DNA of 5,071 bases from Fimbriimonadales bacterium (GTDB lineage Bacteria; Armatimonadota; Fimbriimonadia; Fimbriimonadales; GBS-DC): positions 1-5,071 of the forward strand of contig JAOAES010000159.1 of the NCBI GenBank assembly GCA_026416655.1. The letters are read 5' to 3'. The translations under genes and the position numbers were made by a program. Below the pieces are notes generated by a model. That model was not told the DNA's origin. It worked only from the letters and a program-made list of their open reading frames with translations, and did not search any database. Shown piece after piece: positions 1 to 5,071 of the stretch; the stretch's first letter is position 1, and the number at the start of each line of letters is the position of its first letter.

Positions 1-264
1 GTAGTGCTTGATTTGCCCCACGATTAGATGCGTGGCGTAGGTAGTGAACTTGACCCCTTTTTCGGGGTTGAACAGGTCGAGCGCGTTCAGCAGCCCGAGA
101 TAGCCTTCTTGGATCAAATCCTCGATAGGCTCGCCCGAACCGATGAACTTGCGAGCGATACTCTCGACCAGTCCCGTTAGATGGATGGTAATCGCGTCGC
201 GCAGTTCCAGCTCGCGCGTCTGGCAATATTCCAATACCAGTTCCTCCGTATCCCGTTTTAGCAT
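1..264 (-). CDS. RNA polymerase sigma-70 family factor, SigB/SigF (group 3) type, N-terminal part
   Basis: This is the first 88 codons of a sigma factor; the rest lies beyond the left window edge. I translated it by hand from ATG at 264, and the frame is open to base 1. Residues about 20-40 (LELRDAITIHLTGLVESIAR) fit region 2.1, the core-binding helix. Residues 45-68 (start GEPIEDLIQEGYLGLLNAL) fit region 2.2. Residues 70-88 (GVKFTTYATHLIVGQIKHY) match regions 2.3-2.4, which melt and read the -10 element. The ATxLIVGxI signature is typical of SigB/SigF-like group 3 factors rather than the housekeeping sigma. There is no long region 1.1, as expected for an alternative sigma factor. An AGGAGG Shine-Dalgarno (273-278) sits 8 nt before the ATG. 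It follows pilC in the same direction, across the hairpin array, and may be the distal gene of that operon. Regions 3 and 4 and any anti-sigma gene are outside the window, so its regulon is unknown. Confidence 0.9.
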   Translation of the reverse strand, partial: MLKRDTEELVLEYCQTRELELRDAITIHLTGLVESIARKFIGSGEPIEDLIQEGYLGLLNALDLFNPEKGVKFTTYATHLIVGQIKHY

Positions 265-290
265 AGCGCGCTCCTCCTGAGCTTCCTGTG

Positions 291-320
291 GCACGGACAG
301 TCCTGTCCGTGCGGTTTTTT
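291..320 (+). terminator. Terminator-like hairpin plus T6 (repeat unit 1)
   Basis: A 10-bp GC-rich stem (arms 291-300 and 303-312) is followed by GG and six T (315-320) on the plus strand. This has the form of a Rho-independent terminator for rightward transcription. No rightward gene is seen upstream in the window; both flanking genes run leftward, so any termination role would act on antisense transcripts. Read leftward, the hairpin is preceded by A6 and lacks a U-tract. Confidence 0.3.
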
Positions 321-358
321 GCTTGCTTGAGCGAGACGCTCAAGCTACGCCCCCCGTG

Positions 359-387
359 GCACGGGCGTCCCGCCCGTGCGGTTTTTT
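359..387 (+). terminator. Terminator-like hairpin plus T6 (repeat unit 2)
   Basis: A 9-bp stem (arms 359-367 and 371-379, loop TCC) is followed by GG and six T (382-387) on the plus strand. It has the same form and the same reservation as the unit 1 copy: it faces against the direction of the flanking genes. The unit 3 equivalent (426-446) has the T-run interrupted by G and is a poorer terminator. Confidence 0.3.
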
Positions 388-483
388 GCTTGCTTGAGCG
401 GGACGCTCAAGCTACGCCCCGCGTGGCACGGGCGTCCCGCCCGTGCGGTTGTTGCTCGCTTGAGCGAGACGCTCAAGACACGC

Positions 484-1695
484 TTACTGTATCGCGTTAA
501 TCAGCTTGAACATCGGCATCATAATCGAGATGGCGATGAAGCCCACCACCCCGCCGAGAAACACAATCAGCAGCGGCTCAATCATCGAGGTCAGCCCCTT
601 GATGGTCGCGTCGACCTCTTGCTCATAGAAGTCGGCGATTTTGACCATCATCTCCGACAGCCGCCCCGACTCCTCGCCGATGTCCATCATGTGGATTACC
701 ATCGACGGGAACAGCCCTGTGGCGGCGAAGGGCGCGCTGAGCGGCTGCCCTTCGCGAATGCTTTGGCGTGTGCCCTCAATCGCGTGCGCCAGCACCTGAT
801 TGCCCGAAGTCTGCCCCACGATTTCGAGCGTACGCATCAACGGCACGCCGCTGGAGACCAACACGCCCAGCGTGCGCGCGAACCGCGCCACCGCCAACTT
901 CAACACCAGCTCGCCAAATATCGGGAACCTGAGTTTCAGCCAGTCATACTGATACCGCCCCTTCGGCTTGCGAATATACGCTTTGAGGGCGAACAGCACG
1001 CCTGCGAACAGCCCCGCCAGCGCCCACCAGTAGCCAATCAAGAAGTCGCTCGCACTGAACAGGAACTTCGTCATCGCGGGCATCTCCACATTCATACTCG
1101 CGAAAATCTCCTTGAAGCGCGGCAGCACGAACATGAAAATCGCCACCAACACCAGAAACGAGAACACCAGCACCATCACAGGGTACATCATCGCCGACTT
1201 GATTTTCTGGCGCACTTCCAAATCTTTCTCCAGAAAGGTCGCGAGACGGTCTAAAATCTGGTCTAAGATACCTGCCACCTCCGCTGCGCGAATCATGTTC
1301 ACGAACAGGTCGGAGAACACGAAAGGATGTTTCTCCATCGCCTCGTTGAGCGCCATGCCCGATTTGACATCTTTGCGCACGCCGTCGATGGCAGTCTTGA
1401 GTGCGGGGTCTTTGGTCTGCGTATAGAGAATGTCCAGACAGCGCAGGATGGGAATGCCCGCGTCGATCATTGTGGCGAACTGGCGGGTGAACATCACCAT
1501 CGCCTGCAGTTTGGGCTTTTTGGACTTGCCCAGCCCGCTGAAGAGTTTGGTTTTCTCGCGCTGTCGCTCTACGCGCACCACATGCAAGCCCTGTTCGTGG
1601 AGCTTTGCCAGCACGAGCTGCTCGGTATCGGCTTCAATTGCGCCTTTGAGCGTGCGCCCCTTATTGTCCACCGCCTCATATCCGAACAACGGCAT
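484..1695 (-). CDS. pilC: Type IV pilus inner-membrane platform protein PilC (GspF family)
   Basis: This 403-residue protein has the usual length of the PilC/GspF family. It is the polytopic inner-membrane platform that links the cytoplasmic extension and retraction ATPases to the growing pilin helix. The N-terminus (MPLFGYEAVDNKGRTLKGAI) is the standard family opening. The first GspF domain spans about residues 66-192 and the second about 265-395. Both have the expected pattern: a TRQFATMIDAGIPILR-type helix in the first and ARTLGVLVSSGVPLMRTLE in the second, then GMALNEAM or GQPLSAPF, then an AAEVAGILDQ or GEESGRLSEM turn. Hydrophobic segments at about 172-192, 217-238 and 372-395 are the likely membrane helices. 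The ATG is supported by AGGAGG 7 nt upstream. The gene follows pilT after a 12-nt gap, so the two are almost certainly co-transcribed. No truncation or frameshift is seen. A type II secretion GspF is the main alternative, but the adjacent pilT favours pili. Confidence 0.96.
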   Translation of the reverse strand: MPLFGYEAVDNKGRTLKGAIEADTEQLVLAKLHEQGLHVVRVERQREKTKLFSGLGKSKKPKLQAMVMFTRQFATMIDAGIPILRCLDILYTQTKDPALKTAIDGVRKDVKSGMALNEAMEKHPFVFSDLFVNMIRAAEVAGILDQILDRLATFLEKDLEVRQKIKSAMMYPVMVLVFSFLVLVAIFMFVLPRFKEIFASMNVEMPAMTKFLFSASDFLIGYWWALAGLFAGVLFALKAYIRKPKGRYQYDWLKLRFPIFGELVLKLAVARFARTLGVLVSSGVPLMRTLEIVGQTSGNQVLAHAIEGTRQSIREGQPLSAPFAATGLFPSMVIHMMDIGEESGRLSEMMVKIADFYEQEVDATIKGLTSMIEPLLIVFLGGVVGFIAISIMMPMFKLINAIQ

Positions 1696-1702
1696 AATCC
1701 GT

Positions 1703-1708
1703 CCTCCT
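1703..1708 (-). promoter_or_regulatory. Ribosome binding site of pilC, overlapping the pilT stop
   Basis: A perfect AGGAGG on the minus strand lies 7 nt before the pilC ATG. It begins on the last base of the pilT TAA stop codon (1708-1710). This arrangement suggests translational coupling of pilC to pilT, with terminating ribosomes delivered directly to the pilC start. Confidence 0.8.
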
Positions 1709-2889
1709 TAGGCAGCCCGGAGCAGTTGTGTGAAGTTCTCGCGATCCATCGCGCGGTTCACGGCTTCTTCGTAGGTGATGTAGCCGTTGCGATGCAGGTC
1801 GGCTAACGCGCGATCCATCGTAATCATGCCCTGCCCCGACTGGGTTTCCATAATCGAGTAAATCTGGTGCGTTTTGCCCTCGCGGATGAGGTTGCGAATC
1901 GCGGCGTTGGCGAGCATCACCTCGATCGCCGCTACGCGCCCGCCACCTATCATCGGAATCAACTGCTGGGCGAACACAGCTTCGATGGTGTTAGCCAGCA
2001 GCACGCGAATCTGCTCCTGCTGGTGCGGCGGGAACACATCGATAATGCGGTCGATGGTCTGCGGCGCGTTGCGCGTGTGCAAGGTTGCGAATACCAGGTG
2101 TCCTGTCTCGGCGAGCGTCAGCGCAGCTTGAATCGTCTCCAGGTCGCGCATCTCGCCAATCAGGATCACATCGGGGTCTTCACGCAGCACGGCGCGCAGC
2201 GCGTTATGAAAGCTCTCCGTGTCGGAATGGACTTCGCGCTGGTTCACCATCGCCCGCTTGTGGTGATGCACATACTCGATGGGGTCTTCAATCGTCATGA
2301 TGTGGCACGGGCGCGTCTGGTTAATCAGGTCGATCATGCATGCGAGCGAGGTGGACTTTCCAGAGCCTGTGGGACCCGTCACCAGCACCAGCCCGCTGTG
2401 TTTTTTGACCACTTCGTAAATCACGCTGGGCAGGCGCAGCGACTCGATGGAGGGGATGCGCGAGGGGATGACGCGCATCGCCGCTGCGACGGAGCCGCGC
2501 TGCATGTAAACATTGAAGCGGAACCGCGCCGTGTCTTTCACCGTGTAGGCAAAATCCAGCTCGTGGTGGCGTTCGAACTGCTCGAGTTGCGCGTCGTTGA
2601 GTGCCTCGTAGACCAGTCGGCGCGTATCGTGCGGGGTGAGCGGCTGATAGGGCAGCGGGGTCAGGTGTCCACTCAGGCGAATCGTGGGCGGCAGCCCAAC
2701 GGTCAGGTGTAAGTCCGAACCGCCGCGCTCCACGCACTGTCTGAGCAGGTCGTCAATCGTGACATCCTCAACGGATTGCTCTTCGCCTGCGATTTGCAGT
2801 GTGACGTCGGCGGCGTTCGAGGCGGTCTGCTCCTCGTCCTCCGTCGCTTCCAGCCCAACCAGTTTACGCCAGTCGAAATGTTGTTCCAT
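1708..2889 (-). CDS. pilT: Type IV pilus retraction ATPase PilT
   Basis: This hexameric cytoplasmic ATPase of the secretion-ATPase superfamily depolymerises the pilus and powers twitching motility and DNA uptake. From ATG 2889 it is 393 residues. After an acidic N-terminal stretch, the N2 (PAS-like) domain starts near residue 44 and contains SDLHLT (58-63) and PPTIRLSG (67-74). The ATPase core shows Walker A GPTGSGKS (172-179), an Asp box TIEDPIEYVH (199-208), Walker B DPDVILIGEMRD (238-249) and a His box ending TGHLVFATLHT (262-272). AIRNLIREGK (330-339) is the AIRNLIRE-type motif that marks retraction ATPases and separates PilT from the assembly ATPase PilB. All key residues are intact. The open frame reaches back to a TTG at 2934, but that codon has no Shine-Dalgarno, whereas the ATG has GAGGGGG 6 nt upstream. 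At 393 residues it is about 40 longer than typical PilT (near 345-350), owing to the N-terminal extension. Confidence 0.96.
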   Translation of the reverse strand: MEQHFDWRKLVGLEATEDEEQTASNAADVTLQIAGEEQSVEDVTIDDLLRQCVERGGSDLHLTVGLPPTIRLSGHLTPLPYQPLTPHDTRRLVYEALNDAQLEQFERHHELDFAYTVKDTARFRFNVYMQRGSVAAAMRVIPSRIPSIESLRLPSVIYEVVKKHSGLVLVTGPTGSGKSTSLACMIDLINQTRPCHIMTIEDPIEYVHHHKRAMVNQREVHSDTESFHNALRAVLREDPDVILIGEMRDLETIQAALTLAETGHLVFATLHTRNAPQTIDRIIDVFPPHQQEQIRVLLANTIEAVFAQQLIPMIGGGRVAAIEVMLANAAIRNLIREGKTHQIYSIMETQSGQGMITMDRALADLHRNGYITYEEAVNRAMDRENFTQLLRAA

Positions 2890-2895
2890 AACCGA

Positions 2896-2902
2896 CCCCC
2901 TC
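2896..2902 (-). promoter_or_regulatory. Ribosome binding site that decides the pilT start
   Basis: GAGGGGG on the minus strand lies 6 nt before ATG 2889. It is a partial Shine-Dalgarno with a GAGG core. No comparable purine motif precedes the TTG at 2934, so the ATG is the better start and the extra 15 residues are probably not translated. Confidence 0.6.
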
Positions 2903-2991
2903 AGAAGGTTTCGAGCCGAGAGTATTTTGGGCAAGGGGCAGAAAAAACTTTACTGGCAATTTGCGGGGCGCAACGCCTCGGGAGTCTTAAC

Positions 2992-3016
2992 GGCTCTTTA
3001 AACCGGCGCAGGGTAT
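2992..3016 (+). promoter_or_regulatory. Candidate SigB-type promoter for the phosphatase
   Basis: GGGTAT (3011-3016) matches the -10 of SigB-class promoters, and GGCTC (2992-2996) fits the loose GNNTN -35 of the actinobacterial SigB consensus with a 14-nt spacer. The start point would fall near 3022-3024, leaving a very short leader that still includes the GGAGG at 3025-3029. The -35 match is weakly informative, so this is a suggestion only. Confidence 0.2.
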
Positions 3017-3037
3017 CCTTTTGCGGAGGCGACCGAT

Positions 3038-4525
3038 ATGAATGACCGCTATACACGCAGAGAGATACTGAGGTTGGGCTTAGCAGGCGCGACGGGGCTG
3101 GCGTTAGCGAAACTCGCCCCCGCACAGCGACGCACCCGAAACACCGGGCGCGTCAAGAACATCATCTTCATGGTTTCCGATGGCATGAGCGCAGGGGTTC
3201 CCTCGCTGGCGGATGAGTTCGGCAAACTGGTACGCGGGAAAGGCGCGTTTTGGCACCAGCTGCTTCAGAACCCCGATGCAACACTGGGCTTTTTTGATAT
3301 GGCGGCGCTCAACTCACTGGTGACCGACTCTGCCTCCGCCTCCAGCGCGTGGGGCAGCGGTAGCCGTATCTTCAACGGTCAAATTAATGTGTTGCCCGAT
3401 GGCACGCGCCTGACCCCAATCGCCCAAGTCGTAAAGCAAGCGGGCAAGAAAGTGGGGCTGGTCACCACAACGCGCATCACGCACGCCACGCCCGCAGGCT
3501 TCGCCGCCGTACAACCTAAACGAGACGACGAGGACGACATCGCCCCGCAGTATCTCAATGTAGTCGATGTGTTGATGGGAGGCGGGCTGCGCCATTACGC
3601 GCCCAATCGCCGCAAAGACGGGAAAGACCTGATTAAGGTCTATCAGGACGCGGGCTACACCTATTGGAACACGCGCGAGCAAGCCGTCAGCAACGCACGC
3701 CCACAGAAGGTGCTGGGACTATTCTACGATTCGCACCTGCCCTTCACCTTAGACCATCTCCACTCCGACGAGTTGCGCCGCACGGTTCCGACGCTCGCCG
3801 AGATGACGCGCAAGGCGCTGGAGATTTTAGGCGACGCGCCGAACGGATTCTTGTTGCAGGTAGAAGGCGGGCGCGTAGACCATGCCGCGCACGCCAACGA
3901 CGCCGCCGCGATCATGTGGGATCAACTCGCCTTCGACGACGCAGTGGAGGTGGTCTATGAGTTTGCCTCCAAGCGCAACGACACGCTCGTCATCATCACC
4001 AGCGACCACGGCAACTCCAACCCGGGACTGAACGGCATGGGCAGCGAATATGAGGCGTCGAACAAGGCGATGGCAATGCTTCAACTCGCGAAATGCTCTT
4101 TCGAGGAGCTGCCGAACAAACTGCGCAACGCGGGCAGCGCGGACGATGTGCGAGGCATCATCAAGGAGCAGCTGGGCATCGAAATCAATGGCGAGGAGGC
4201 GGCTGCGCTCGCGGGCGCGATTAAGGGGAACCTGCCGCCTATCTGGAACCGCCAGCATCGCAACCTGCAGGGCTTGCTGGGGCAGATCCTGAGCAACTAC
4301 AACGGCTACGGCTGGGTCGGCACTTCGCACACCGCCGACTACACATGGATTACGGCGTTCGGCGTGGGGCGAGAAGAGTTCCACGGGTTGATTCGCAACA
4401 CCGACGCTTTTTACAAGATGCTCAAGTTGTTCGGGCTGTCGCATAAGAACCCCAGCATGACGCCGGAGGAGGCGCGGAAGTTCATCTCGCACGCGCCGCG
4501 TATCCGCACGGAAGATTGGGCGTGA
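3038..4525 (+). CDS. Tat-exported alkaline phosphatase (PhoA family)
   Basis: This 495-residue secreted phosphomonoesterase would release phosphate from organic esters outside the cytoplasm. GGAGG lies 8 nt before the ATG. The N-terminus has a Tat signal: TRREILR (6-12), a hydrophobic stretch to about residue 27, and a probable cleavage site after APA near 29. Two-metal-site residues are all present by alignment to E. coli PhoA: D48 (D51), D97-S98 in VTDSASAS (nucleophile S102), H149 and T151 in THATPA (153 and 155), R162 (R166), E276 (E322), D281 (D327), H285 (H331), D323-H324 in TSDHG (D369-H370) and H431 (H412). His at the 153 and 328 positions (H149, H282) is the pattern of mammalian-type enzymes. 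A segment of about 100 residues, probably largely helical, separates TSDHG from H431, against about 40 in E. coli. It diverges from pilT and converges on a dehydrogenase. No pho regulatory box is visible. Substrate specificity is unknown. Confidence 0.95.
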   Translation: MNDRYTRREILRLGLAGATGLALAKLAPAQRRTRNTGRVKNIIFMVSDGMSAGVPSLADEFGKLVRGKGAFWHQLLQNPDATLGFFDMAALNSLVTDSASASSAWGSGSRIFNGQINVLPDGTRLTPIAQVVKQAGKKVGLVTTTRITHATPAGFAAVQPKRDDEDDIAPQYLNVVDVLMGGGLRHYAPNRRKDGKDLIKVYQDAGYTYWNTREQAVSNARPQKVLGLFYDSHLPFTLDHLHSDELRRTVPTLAEMTRKALEILGDAPNGFLLQVEGGRVDHAAHANDAAAIMWDQLAFDDAVEVVYEFASKRNDTLVIITSDHGNSNPGLNGMGSEYEASNKAMAMLQLAKCSFEELPNKLRNAGSADDVRGIIKEQLGIEINGEEAAALAGAIKGNLPPIWNRQHRNLQGLLGQILSNYNGYGWVGTSHTADYTWITAFGVGREEFHGLIRNTDAFYKMLKLFGLSHKNPSMTPEEARKFISHAPRIRTEDWA

Positions 4526-4547
4526 TGAGGAGCCGCTTCACGCCCAA
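4516..4547. repeat. Perfect 10-bp inverted repeat across two convergent stop codons
   Basis: The arms TTGGGCGTGA (4516-4525) and TCACGCCCAA (4538-4547) are perfect reverse complements around a 12-nt loop. Each arm is the 3' end of a gene and includes its TGA stop, so the phosphatase and the dehydrogenase both end in Trp-Ala-stop with identical bases. The hairpin could act as a shared 3' structure or bidirectional terminator. Neither side is followed by a strong T-run, so intrinsic termination is doubtful. Confidence 0.75.
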
Positions 4548-5071
4548 CGCAAAATCGGCTTGAAGACCCGCTGCGACTCGGCATCCGAGAACGCTTGCTC
4601 GATGGCGTCAAACTCGCAAGGGGCAATCAGGGCGTCCAACGCGAGGCGGTTCTCGTGAACCAGCTGCAGCGCGTACTCCCACGCATGGTTGCTGGAGCGC
4701 GAGCCGATTACGGTGAGTTCCTTGACGAGAATCTGATACCAGTCCAGCTGCACTGGCTCAGGGCGATAGCCGAACACCACGACGCGCCCGGCTTTGCGGG
4801 CGAGGCGCATGCACCAGTCGGCGGCGTCGGCGGAGCCAGCGGCGTCGATGACCACATCGGCATATACCGGGTTCGCCTGCCACTCGTCGGGCGCGAGGGG
4901 CGTCGCCGCGCCGATTTGCCGGGCGACCTCGCGGCGGGCGGGGCTAAGCTCCAGCGCGATGACCTCTTGCGCTCCCCATAGCCGCGCCAGCTGCGCATAC
5001 ACCTGTCCGAAAAAGCCCAGCCCGATAACCGCGACGGTCTCGTGGGGCTGGGGATTCGCAAGGCGCATCCC
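4538..5071 (-). CDS. Zinc-type medium-chain alcohol dehydrogenase (MDR family), C-terminal part
   Basis: About 177 residues of an NAD(P)-dependent dehydrogenase are visible; the frame is open at the right edge, so the start and the N-terminal catalytic zinc domain are missing. The visible part begins just before the Rossmann fold. VAVIGLGFFGQVYAQLARLW has the GxGxxG dinucleotide motif, followed by the second strand (EVIALELSPARREVARQIGA), ADVVIDAAGS, and GRVVVFGYRPEPVQLDWYQI. The end (start FDAIEQAFSDAESQRVFKPI) is the normal MDR C-terminus. The acidic residue in ALELSPAR at the end of the second strand suggests a preference for NAD over NADP. This fits the threonine/sorbitol dehydrogenase branch in general, but the substrate cannot be told from this part. 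The internal ATG at 5068 is probably not the start, because a full-length member needs about 150-170 more residues upstream. It is convergent with the phosphatase, 12 bp between stop codons, and no functional link is apparent. Confidence 0.9.
   Translation of the reverse strand, partial: GMRLANPQPHETVAVIGLGFFGQVYAQLARLWGAQEVIALELSPARREVARQIGAATPLAPDEWQANPVYADVVIDAAGSADAADWCMRLARKAGRVVVFGYRPEPVQLDWYQILVKELTVIGSRSSNHAWEYALQLVHENRLALDALIAPCEFDAIEQAFSDAESQRVFKPILRWA

Larger units (their letters stand above)
288..483. repeat. Three-unit tandem array of double-hairpin repeats
   Basis: Three head-to-tail units start at 288, 356 and 423 (68, 67 and about 61 bp), each beginning GTGGCACGG. Each unit holds two hairpins. 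Hairpin a has arms GCACGGGCG and CGCCCGTGC around TCC (359-379 and 426-446); in unit 1 it has arms GCACGGACAG and CTGTCCGTGC around TC (291-312). Hairpin b has arms GCTTGAGCG and CGCTCAAGC around AGA or GGA (325-345 and 392-412); unit 3 keeps an 8-bp version (459-477). Units 1 and 2 have GG plus six T after hairpin a on the plus strand; in unit 3 that run is interrupted. The array fills nearly the whole gap between the pilC stop and the sigma-factor start. It resembles REP/BIME-type intergenic palindromes. No transposase or unique spacers are present, and no coding function is seen. Confidence 0.93.
2890..3037. promoter_or_regulatory. Divergent intergenic region, pilT leftward and phosphatase rightward
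   Basis: This 148-bp region must hold the promoters for both divergent transcripts. It contains AT-richer stretches at 2921-2928 and 2941-2952 and a small dyad with arms TTGCG and CGCAA around GGG (2961-2973). I find no convincing -35/-10 pair for the housekeeping sigma factor in either direction. Leftward, TAAA (2949-2952) and GCCCAAAA (2925-2932) with a 16-nt spacer loosely resemble a FliA-type promoter, but this is weak. No Pho-box-like repeat is evident before the phosphatase. Confidence 0.5.

Noticed and set aside
288..483. CRISPR array
   Set aside because: There are only three units, and both the palindromes and the sequence between them are conserved. There are no unique spacers and no cas gene.
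376..1254. Long open frame on the plus strand antisense to pilC (292 codons)
   Set aside because: It overlaps the certain pilC gene, starts inside the repeat array, and its translation is dominated by His, Arg and Gln, as expected from the complement of a GC-rich gene. No recognisable domain is seen.
2302..2313. Extra copy of the repeat head GTGGCACGGGCG inside pilT
   Set aside because: Only 12 bases match and the partner arm of the hairpin is missing. The bases are explained by the coding sequence for Arg-Pro-Cys-His in PilT.
1867..2712. Open frame of 281 codons antisense to pilT
   Set aside because: It lies wholly inside pilT, has no domain-like sequence, and its Arg/His-rich composition fits a shadow of the coding strand.
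2890..2934. Upstream TTG start for pilT, adding 15 residues
   Set aside because: No Shine-Dalgarno precedes the TTG, while ATG 2889 has GAGGGGG at a suitable distance.
3827..4492. Open frame of 221 codons antisense to the phosphatase
   Set aside because: The opposite strand encodes an intact phosphatase with all catalytic residues. The antisense translation has no recognisable features.
5066..5068. ATG at 5068 as the start of the dehydrogenase
   Set aside because: It lies immediately before the Rossmann fold, the frame remains open to the window edge, and the N-terminal zinc domain would be missing. The gene is more likely cut by the window.

Overview
The window carries five protein-coding genes on GC-rich, densely coding DNA. 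It looks like a chromosomal segment of a free-living bacterium that has type IV pili, the Tat export route and an alternative sigma factor of the SigB/SigF (group 3) type. I see no phage genes, transposase, tRNA, rRNA or CRISPR array. The organism cannot be fixed from this sequence. The sigma-factor style, the pilT-pilC order and the phosphatase subtype suggest a deep-branching, non-proteobacterial lineage such as Armatimonadota or a relative, but this is a low-confidence guess.

Left part (1-2934, all on the minus strand, read right to left). pilT, the pilus retraction ATPase, is followed after a 12-nt gap by pilC, the inner-membrane platform protein. The pilC ribosome binding site overlaps the pilT stop codon. 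Downstream of pilC lies a gap of about 220 bp with three tandem copies of a roughly 67-bp unit. Each unit holds two near-perfect hairpins. After the array comes a sigma-70-family gene whose region 2 is in the window and whose remainder runs off the left edge. The likely picture is a pilus-retraction operon with a regulatory sigma factor as its distal gene, separated by a structured mRNA segment. Co-transcription is inferred, not shown.

Centre (2890-3037). A 148-bp divergent intergenic region separates pilT (leftward) from an alkaline phosphatase (rightward). No strong housekeeping promoter is obvious. A SigB-like GGGTAT box precedes the phosphatase.

Right part. A Tat-exported PhoA-family alkaline phosphatase (3038-4525, plus strand) converges on the 3' part of a zinc-type medium-chain alcohol dehydrogenase (4538-5071, minus strand, 5' end outside the window). 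Their stop codons are 12 bp apart. Both genes end in the same ten bases, which creates a perfect inverted repeat spanning both stops.

Most of the content is recognisable. The least explained elements are the three-unit double-hairpin array, whose stems show compensatory changes and whose T-runs lie on the strand opposite to the genes, and the unusual placement of the sigma factor after pilTC.
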